NCBI GenBank assembly: GCA_947581615.1
Contig: CANPVD010000080.1
Span: forward strand, 1 to 64,000
Direction: 5' to 3'
Origin: Candidatus Humimonas hydrogenitrophica
GTDB lineage: Bacteria; Gemmatimonadota; Gemmatimonadetes; Palauibacterales; Palauibacteraceae
DNA: 64,000 bases
Made by a program: the position numbers and the translations under genes. Position 1 is the stretch's first letter; each line of letters begins with the position of its first letter. Under the pieces are notes generated by a model, which was not told the origin of the DNA, did no database searches, and saw nothing but the letters and a program-made list of their open reading frames with translations. Shown piece by piece: positions 58,446 to 64,000 of the stretch.

Positions 58446-59146
58446 GCAGCGACGACCGGCTGGACGAGCGCATCCGGGCGGCGGCTTCCGACTACCGGGA
58501 ACCGCCGGAGACGCCCCGGGAGGCGATGTGGGAGCGGATCCAGGCGGCGCGCGCCGGACGTGAGCTGCGGGAGGCCGCCGCCCGGCGGCGGCGTGGACGC
58601 TGGATGCGCCGGGGCATCGGAATCGCCGCCGTCTTGGTGGCCGGGATCGCGATCGGACGGCTCTCCTCCCCGGCCGGCTCCCGGGCCCCGCAGGTGGCGA
58701 CGACGGCGAGTGGGTCGGGGGCCGGGGGCGCCGCGGCCGGCCGGGCGCCGGCGAGCGCCGCGGGCACCACGGGGAGCCGGGCCCTCGTGGCCTACCGCGT
58801 GGCGGCGGCCGAGCACCTGGGCCGGGTGGAGGCGTTTCTGACCCTGTTCCGCCGTGAAGCCGCGACTGGCCGCGTGGACGGGGACTTCCGCGCCCCGGCC
58901 CGGAGCCTCCTCTCGGACACGAGGCTCCTGCAGGCCTCGCCGGCGGCCGATGACCCCGCGCTGCGTGCGGTGCTCGGTGACGTCGAGCTCGTCCTGGCGC
59001 AGATCGCCCAATACACGGAGGAGCCGTCCAGGCGGCAGGATCTCCGGTTCATCGATCAGGGCATGGAGCAGCGAGGGGTTCTTCTCGAGCTGCGGACCAT
59101 GGTCACAACGGCGCGCCCGTCCGGGCTCGCGCAAGGAGCTCTCTGA
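58442..59146 (+). CDS. Putative membrane anti-sigma factor
   Basis: A 234-residue protein from a GTG overlapping the sigma stop (GTGA). The N-terminal cytoplasmic part (residues 1-60) is charged and helical, with no zinc-binding Cys-His motif of classical anti-sigma factors; a transmembrane helix spans about residues 59-78 (IGIAAVLVAGIAIG); then an Ala/Gly linker and a periplasmic helical domain (about 110-230). Position and architecture make it the likely regulator of the sigma factor; release of inhibition may be proteolytic. Identity is inferred from context. Confidence 0.75.
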   Translation: MSSDDRLDERIRAAASDYREPPETPREAMWERIQAARAGRELREAAARRRRGRWMRRGIGIAAVLVAGIAIGRLSSPAGSRAPQVATTASGSGAGGAAAGRAPASAAGTTGSRALVAYRVAAAEHLGRVEAFLTLFRREAATGRVDGDFRAPARSLLSDTRLLQASPAADDPALRAVLGDVELVLAQIAQYTEEPSRRQDLRFIDQGMEQRGVLLELRTMVTTARPSGLAQGAL

Positions 59147-60672
59147 TGAAAGCGACGACGTGTTGGACGGCGGTGATGTGCGCGGCGGCCCTCGGAGCCG
59201 GTGTGGTGCCGGGCCGGGCCCGGGCCTCTCAGGCGGCGATGGGACGGATGGAGGCGAACGGGCCGGCGATGGCGGTTGCCGAGGCGCGGCTCGCGTCCGC
59301 GACGGCCCCGGCCGCCCGGCCGCACCGGGCGCTGCGGGACCACTGGTTGCCGGGCGACGCCGCGGATTCGCTCTACCGGCTGGCCCGCCAGGAGCTCAAC
59401 GCGGCCGACTACGAGCAGGCGGCCCGGCACTTCCGCGAGGTCCGCGTGCGGTTCCCGAAGTCGGGATACGTGGCGGACTCGTACTACTGGGAGGCGTTCG
59501 CGCTGTCGCGTACGGGCTCCAGCGACGACGCCCGCAGGGCGCTCCAGGTCCTGGCCGAACGCCGGGAGCGATTCCCGAAGGCGGCCGGCGCGCAGGACGC
59601 GCGCGACCTGGAGACCCAGATCCGCGGGCAGCTGGCGCGGGGGGGCGATGTCCAGGCCGCCGAGGTCCTCGCCCGGCAGGCCGCGAGGACGGCGGCCAGC
59701 AGCGCAGGGGTGGCGTCGGAGGCCTCGTCGGCGGAGGCCGAGGCCCGGGCCGTGGCGCGGTCGGCGGGCGCACAGGCGTTTGGCAGCGGGTCCTGCAACG
59801 ACTCGGATGACGAGCGAATGATGGCGCTGAACGCGCTCCTCCAGATGAACTCCGACCAGGCCGTCCCGCTCCTGCAGAAGGTGCTCGAGCGGCGGGACGC
59901 GGGCTCGGTGTGCCTGAGACGGAAGGCTCTGTTCGTCCTGTCGCAGAAGCGGACCCCCGAGACGGAATCGCTCCTTCTGCGCGCGGCCAGCACCGACCCG
60001 GACCCGCAGGTGCGGGAGAAGGCCGTGTTCTGGCTTTCCCAGGTCGACACGCCGCGCGCCACGGCGGCCCTGGACTCGATCCTCCGGAACGCAGCCGACG
60101 AGTCGATCCGGAAGACCGCCGTGTTCGCGCTCGCCCAGCAGCACAGCGACTCCTCGAGCGCCATCCTGCGCCGCTTCCTGGACGGTTCCAAGGGGTCCGC
60201 GGCCCTCAAGGAGAACGTCGTCTTCTGGCTGGGCCAGCAGGACCTGGAGTCCAACCGGACCTTCTTGAGGAGCTACTTCGGCCGGGTGGCCGAGCCGGAG
60301 ATCAGGAAGAAGATCGTGTTCTCGCTGGCCCAGTCGGGCGACAGCGCGGATGCGCGGTGGCTCCTCACGCTCGCCCGGGACCCGAAGCAGGACATCGAGC
60401 TCCGGAAGGACGCGCTGTTCTGGGCCGGGCAGATGAAGGCGGTGGACGTGGCGCAGATCGCCGCGCTGTACGACAGCCTCCAGAGCCCGGAGCTCAAGGA
60501 TCGGCTGATCTTCGTCCTCTCGCAGCGGCACGAGTCCGCGGCGGTCGACGAGCTCATGGAGATCGCGAAGAAGGAGCCCGATCACGAGCTCCGCAACAAG
60601 GCGATCTTCTGGCTCGGCCAGTCGCACGATCCGCGGGCGGCGAAGTTCCTCATGAAGATCATCGGAGAGTGA
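59146..60672 (+). CDS. Exported HEAT-repeat protein with TPR-like N-terminus
   Basis: A 508-residue exported protein; its start overlaps the anti-sigma stop by one base (TGATG). A signal peptide covers about residues 1-28. Residues 60-170 are a TPR-like helical part (YRLARQELNAADYEQAARHF). From about residue 225 there are repeated HEAT-type units with the core pattern VFWLGQ or VFALAQ about every 34-37 residues, e.g. EKAVFWLSQVDTP, RKIVFSLAQSGDS and RNKAIFWLGQSHDP. HEAT arrays bind proteins; this one probably works in the periplasm with the sigma/anti-sigma pair. Confidence 0.82.
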   Translation: MKATTCWTAVMCAAALGAGVVPGRARASQAAMGRMEANGPAMAVAEARLASATAPAARPHRALRDHWLPGDAADSLYRLARQELNAADYEQAARHFREVRVRFPKSGYVADSYYWEAFALSRTGSSDDARRALQVLAERRERFPKAAGAQDARDLETQIRGQLARGGDVQAAEVLARQAARTAASSAGVASEASSAEAEARAVARSAGAQAFGSGSCNDSDDERMMALNALLQMNSDQAVPLLQKVLERRDAGSVCLRRKALFVLSQKRTPETESLLLRAASTDPDPQVREKAVFWLSQVDTPRATAALDSILRNAADESIRKTAVFALAQQHSDSSSAILRRFLDGSKGSAALKENVVFWLGQQDLESNRTFLRSYFGRVAEPEIRKKIVFSLAQSGDSADARWLLTLARDPKQDIELRKDALFWAGQMKAVDVAQIAALYDSLQSPELKDRLIFVLSQRHESAAVDELMEIAKKEPDHELRNKAIFWLGQSHDPRAAKFLMKIIGE

Positions 60673-60680
60673 GGCGGACG

Positions 60681-61463
60681 ATGAGCGTCGAACGCAAGAT
60701 CGACTCGAGGGGTTCGTCCGGGCGCCGGGGCGCGCCGAGCCTCGTCGCGATGCTCGGGCTACTGGGACTTCTGGCCTCGCCGATACGGGCCCAGTCCCTG
60801 AACGCGCGGGTCGCGGCGGTCCAGGACGGGAGGGTGCGCATGAGCTTCGCCGCACGCCCCGGTGTCTGCGGTAACGGCCGCAACATCAGCGTGCACCGCT
60901 CGAACCGCGACTGGGAAAGCGACTGCGCGCACGGACCGGTGCGCGTGGTGCTCACTCGCCGTGACGGGAAGGTCGTCGAGGTCGACACGTACGTCGGCGG
61001 CCACTGGCGGGCCGCCTCGGACGCCCGGGACCTGGGAACCGTGTCGGCGCCCGATGCTGCCAACTACCTGGTCTCCCTGCGGATGAAGGGGGCGGTGTTC
61101 CCCGCCACCCTGGCCGACAGCGTCACCATCTGGCCTCGCCTGCTCGACGTGGCGCGGGACGCCTCGGTCCGCAGTTCGGTGCGCCGGGACGCGGTGTTCT
61201 GGCTGGGTCAGGCAGCCGGCGAGGCCGCCACGAAGGACCTCGTGGCGCTGGCGGACTCCAGCGACCGCGACGTCCAGGAGGCGGCCGTGTTCGCCCTGTC
61301 TCAGCTTCACGACGGGGCTGGGGTGCCCGATCTCATCGAGATCGCCCGCACGCACCCCGATCCGGAAGTCCGCCGGAAGGCGATGTTCTGGCTGGGTCAG
61401 TCCCACGATCCGCGTGCCCTGGCGTTGTTCGAGGAGATCCTGGCGGGGAAGGGGAATCGGTAG
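60681..61463 (+). CDS. Second exported HEAT-repeat protein
   Basis: A 260-residue exported protein that starts nine bases after the first HEAT protein. A signal peptide covers about residues 1-37. The middle has a small beta domain with two Cys (VCGNGRNISVHRSNRDWESDC), probably a disulfide. The C-terminal 110 residues are three HEAT units, the last (RRKAMFWLGQSHDPRAL) nearly identical to the last unit of the first HEAT protein, indicating a duplication. It completes the sigma factor operon. Confidence 0.82.
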   Translation: MSVERKIDSRGSSGRRGAPSLVAMLGLLGLLASPIRAQSLNARVAAVQDGRVRMSFAARPGVCGNGRNISVHRSNRDWESDCAHGPVRVVLTRRDGKVVEVDTYVGGHWRAASDARDLGTVSAPDAANYLVSLRMKGAVFPATLADSVTIWPRLLDVARDASVRSSVRRDAVFWLGQAAGEAATKDLVALADSSDRDVQEAAVFALSQLHDGAGVPDLIEIARTHPDPEVRRKAMFWLGQSHDPRALALFEEILAGKGNR

Positions 61464-61539
61464 GGCGCAGGCGCGTCCGCCCGTTCGTACGCGTCCCCGC
61501 CCTCGTTCGTCGCCGCCGCCCGGGCCGTGGCCGCCGAAG

Positions 61540-62490
61540 CTAGCGGCCGCCGTCCGGGGGGCGACGCGCTCCCCGCAGCGGTCTCCGGCGCCGCGAAGTC
61601 TGGAGGCCGCGGCGGATGTCATCGCGGGTGCTCCCCGGAACCCGGCCGGTAAAGCAGCCCAGGATGTAGGGGTACTCGCGGGTCATGTGGTAGGCGTATC
61701 CGTACGCGCGGCCGCCGACCCTCACCTCCTCCTTCCGGCCGTGGCACGCGTCCAGGTCGGCGTCGGTCATGTAGGCCCCGCTGGCATCCTTCAGGCCCAG
61801 GATCGGGAACCCGTCCAGCGCCCACCCGACCAGCGAGTCGCCCTCCACGCCGGGCAGGCAGGGCGAGGCACTGTGGTAGTGGTACTGGGCGTTGGCCTGG
61901 GGGTGTCCGTCGCAGTCGTCCTGGATCTCGTGGGCCGCCGCATCGCGACCGGCGTCGTCGAGCGCGTTGTACAGTGCCACGCCGGTCGTCGTGAAGCCGA
62001 CCATGCCCATCGGCAGGCATCCGGGCCGCCCGGCGATGGCGGGGGCCGCGGGGATGGGGAAGTCCAGGCGCTGCGCTCCCACGTGGTTGGGATTGGTGTC
62101 GTACCGGTACACGCTGTCGGTCGGCGAGATCGGGAACGCGCCCGTGAGCTCGCGGATCGGAAGCCCGTTCCCGCGGATCTCCAGTTCGTCCCCGTCCGGC
62201 GTGATCGACAGGAAGGCGTCGGGCCACGACACGTGGCCGGAGACGTGCGGCTTCTCGCCCGGGTCCCACAGGTCGCCGTGGAACCAGGGGCCCGCGTGCC
62301 GCGCTCCACCGCCGCGGAAGGTCGCGCGGCACGCGTACACGTCGCCCCGGGATGGATGGTCGGAGACGTGGCCGTCCCCCAGTGGCAGAGACTGCGCAAG
62401 CATGCCCCCCGGGGCCGCGGCGCACAGGCACGCGAGCGCGAGGGAGCGTCCAAGGGCTTCCATTCTCCGGCCGGGTGAGTTCGGCATCAT
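61540..62490 (-). CDS. YHYH-domain secreted protein
   Basis: A 316-residue protein with an N-terminal signal peptide; a GGGAG lies eight bases before the first ATG, and an internal ATG (residue 9) is also possible. The YHYH signature is seen in QANAQYHYHSASPCLPG, with the flanking LPMGMVGFTTTGVALYNALDD and LVGWALDGFPILGLKDASG segments and Cys residues in conserved places. The YHYH domain binds metal and is found in secreted proteins of unknown role. The C-terminus is unusually Arg-rich (RRGLQTSRRRRPLRG). Confidence 0.8.
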   Translation of the reverse strand: MMPNSPGRRMEALGRSLALACLCAAAPGGMLAQSLPLGDGHVSDHPSRGDVYACRATFRGGGARHAGPWFHGDLWDPGEKPHVSGHVSWPDAFLSITPDGDELEIRGNGLPIRELTGAFPISPTDSVYRYDTNPNHVGAQRLDFPIPAAPAIAGRPGCLPMGMVGFTTTGVALYNALDDAGRDAAAHEIQDDCDGHPQANAQYHYHSASPCLPGVEGDSLVGWALDGFPILGLKDASGAYMTDADLDACHGRKEEVRVGGRAYGYAYHMTREYPYILGCFTGRVPGSTRDDIRRGLQTSRRRRPLRGARRPPDGGR

Positions 62491-62511
62491 CCAGGCAACT
62501 CCCGGTTCGAT

Positions 62512-63888
62512 CTAGTCGAGGCCGTAGGCTTTCATGCGACGCCAGAGCGTCGTGCGGCTCATGCCGAGCCGGCGGGCGGCCTCCGCCCGGACGCCCTCCG
62601 CTTCCCTCAGCGCCGCGCGGATCGTGGCTTCCTCGTCGCGATCCGACCCGGGCGCCCGGTAGGGCCCCGCAGAGCCCGACGTGTCGCGCGCGCCGTTCCC
62701 CGGGGGGACGCCCGCCCCTTCGTCCTCCGGTCGGCGAATCTCGTCCGGGAGATGATGCGCCTCGATGCGCTCGCCCCCGGCCTGTATGGCCGCGCCCTCT
62801 ATGACCGAGAACAGCTCGCGAACGTTGCCCGGCCACGCATGGGAACGCAGCAGCCGCATGGCCAGGGGGGAGCAGTCCGAGGGAGCCGGCCGGGCCGAGC
62901 GCTCGCCCAGGCGGCGCAGCGCTTCGGCGACGAGCAGGGGGACGTCTCCGGCCCGCTCGCGCAGAGGGGGCAGGACGATCCGGAACACGTTGAGACGGTA
63001 GTACAGGTCCTTGCGGAACCTCTCCTCCCGCACCTCCTCGCCGAGGTCGCGGTGGGTGGCGGCGACCACGCGAACATCCACAGGGACGGTCTCGTGGCCC
63101 CCGACCGGCATGACCTCGCGCTCCTGCAGCACCCGCAGGAGACGCTGCTGCAGGCGGAGGCCCATGTCACCGACCTCGTCCAGCAGGATCGTGCCGCGGT
63201 GGGCGGCCCGGAACAGACCCTCCTTGTCGGCATGAGCGCCCGTGAAAGCGCCCCGCACGTGCCCGAACAGCTCCGACTCGAGGAGACCCTCCGCCAGGGC
63301 GGCGCAGTTGACCGGCAGGAACGGCCCACCGGCCCGATCCGAGTGCTCGTGGATCGCGCGGGCCACGAGTTCCTTGCCCGTTCCCGTCTCGCCCGTGATG
63401 AGGACCGTGGTGTCCGTATTCGCCACCCGATCGATCCCGCGGAACACCTCGAGCATGGCGGCGGAGCGGCCGACCATGCCCGCGAAGCGAGCTTCGTGGA
63501 CCGCCGCCTCCGAAGGGCGCCGCTGGAGGAGCTCGGCCACCTTGAGGCTGAGGGCCTCCGGGTCCACCGGCTTGAGCAGGAAGTCGTCCGCCCCCGCGTG
63601 TAGCGATTCGACGGCGGATTCCACGGTGCCGTAGCCGCTCACCATGAGCACGGGGGTGCGGAATCCCCTCCGCCGCAGGACCTCGACCACCCCGGCGCCG
63701 CCGACCCCGGGCATGCGTAGATCCATGAGGATCAGGTCGTACGAGGCTTCCTGCAGTCGTCGGCCCGCCTCCCCGGCGCCGCCGGCCGTGTCGACCGCGT
63801 AGCCATCGTCCCGGAGGAGCTCCGCGGTCGAGCGCCGGAAGCTCTGGTCGTCGTCGACCACCAGGATCCTCGCGGCAGGTGGCGTCAC
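62512..63888 (-). CDS. NtrC-family sigma-54-dependent response regulator
   Basis: A 458-residue activator. Receiver domain at residues 1-120 (Asp in LILMDLRMPG, Lys in LLKPVDP). AAA+ domain at about 145-370 with GETGTGKE (Walker A), the sigma-54 contact GAFTGAHADKEG, LLDEVGD (Walker B) and the arginine finger in RFRKDLYYRLNV. Fis-type helix-turn-helix at the C-terminus (RAEAARRLGMSRTTLWRRMKAYG). It switches on sigma-54 promoters when phosphorylated by the kinase whose gene overlaps its GTG start. Confidence 0.93.
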   Translation of the reverse strand: MTPPAARILVVDDDQSFRRSTAELLRDDGYAVDTAGGAGEAGRRLQEASYDLILMDLRMPGVGGAGVVEVLRRRGFRTPVLMVSGYGTVESAVESLHAGADDFLLKPVDPEALSLKVAELLQRRPSEAAVHEARFAGMVGRSAAMLEVFRGIDRVANTDTTVLITGETGTGKELVARAIHEHSDRAGGPFLPVNCAALAEGLLESELFGHVRGAFTGAHADKEGLFRAAHRGTILLDEVGDMGLRLQQRLLRVLQEREVMPVGGHETVPVDVRVVAATHRDLGEEVREERFRKDLYYRLNVFRIVLPPLRERAGDVPLLVAEALRRLGERSARPAPSDCSPLAMRLLRSHAWPGNVRELFSVIEGAAIQAGGERIEAHHLPDEIRRPEDEGAGVPPGNGARDTSGSAGPYRAPGSDRDEEATIRAALREAEGVRAEAARRLGMSRTTLWRRMKAYGLD

Positions 63889-64000
63889 GGAGCGGCCTCC
63901 GCCCCGGTCCCGGACGGACCTCGGGACGGGCCGGCCGCCGGCAGCCGGATCACGAAGCGGGCGCCGCCCTCCAGGCGGTTGGCGGCCTGGATGTCCCCTC
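63885..64000 (-). CDS. Sensor histidine kinase, C-terminal fragment
   Basis: The last 37 codons of a gene that continues past the window end. The translation GDIQAANRLEGGARFVIRLP matches the end of a HATPase_c domain (the GGxxxxxxRxxGGxxFxxxLP ending). Its stop overlaps the GTG start of the NtrC-type regulator (GTGA). It is the cognate kinase by position. The sensor part is outside this window. Confidence 0.8.
   Translation of the reverse strand, partial: GDIQAANRLEGGARFVIRLPAAGPSRGPSGTGAEAAP

Overview
The window looks like a chromosomal segment of a high-GC (about 70 %) Gram-negative bacterium, most likely a Gemmatimonadota member. The evidence is the combination of a SusC/SusD pair, phosphate-selective porin and OmpA-family proteins, many lipoproteins, secreted M1/M28 peptidases and HEAT-repeat proteins, all at high GC. 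This assignment is an inference from gene content; no rRNA is present. No transposase, prophage gene, integrase or CRISPR array was seen. Most of the window reads as ordinary chromosome, with tightly coupled short operons (ATGA, GTGA or TTGA stop/start overlaps).

Region 1 to 9 kb is a phosphate-starvation locus. A CPBP protease fragment and an OprO/P-type porin are on the plus strand. On the minus strand are phoB-phoR and pstS-pstC-pstA-pstB-phoU. A three-unit direct repeat resembling a PHO box sits between phoR and pstS, and a strong hairpin lies between pstS and pstC. Region 9 to 16 kb holds three small unknown genes, an AT-enriched gap, a plus-strand chain (enoyl-reductase-like SDR, small membrane protein, M1 aminopeptidase, nitrilase-family amidase) and a coiled-coil OmpA protein.

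Region 16 to 22.8 kb is catabolic: a thioredoxin-like protein, 1-pyrroline-5-carboxylate dehydrogenase, and a phenylacetyl-CoA epoxidase cluster in which PaaD appears to be split into two genes flanking paaB and paaC. A SMP-30-like lipoprotein follows. Region 23 to 31 kb contains the SusC/SusD uptake pair, an M28 peptidase, and a membrane pair made of a DUF402 fusion protein and an M50B-type protease. Region 31 to 43.5 kb is a long minus-strand stretch: a fatty-acid oxidation fusion enzyme coupled to a lipoprotein, an M23 peptidase, then metG, ricT, accA and dnaE, and a DUF4837 lipoprotein.

Region 43.6 to 52.2 kb holds typA, an extremely acidic small protein with its own promoter, a lipoprotein, tRNA-Ile(GAT), a second M28 peptidase, an N-acetylmuramoyl-L-alanine amidase, two alpha/beta hydrolases and a DUF3127 protein with an SSB-like C-terminal tip. 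Region 52.2 to 56.2 kb is a coupled minus-strand operon (creatininase family, ketopantoate-reductase family, SDR, M20 peptidase) that looks like a small catabolic pathway of unknown substrate.

Region 56.5 to 64 kb has a post-COAP-type lipoprotein ending in a UUCG-capped terminator. It is followed by a coupled operon of ECF sigma factor, membrane anti-sigma-like protein and two related HEAT-repeat proteins, which is the best candidate here for an uncharacterised envelope-linked regulatory system. A YHYH protein and an NtrC-type regulator overlapping the tail of its histidine kinase close the window. Four putative promoters (paaA, the acidic gene, tRNA-Ile, the DUF3127 gene) share a TTGnnn box and a TAGnTT -10 element.
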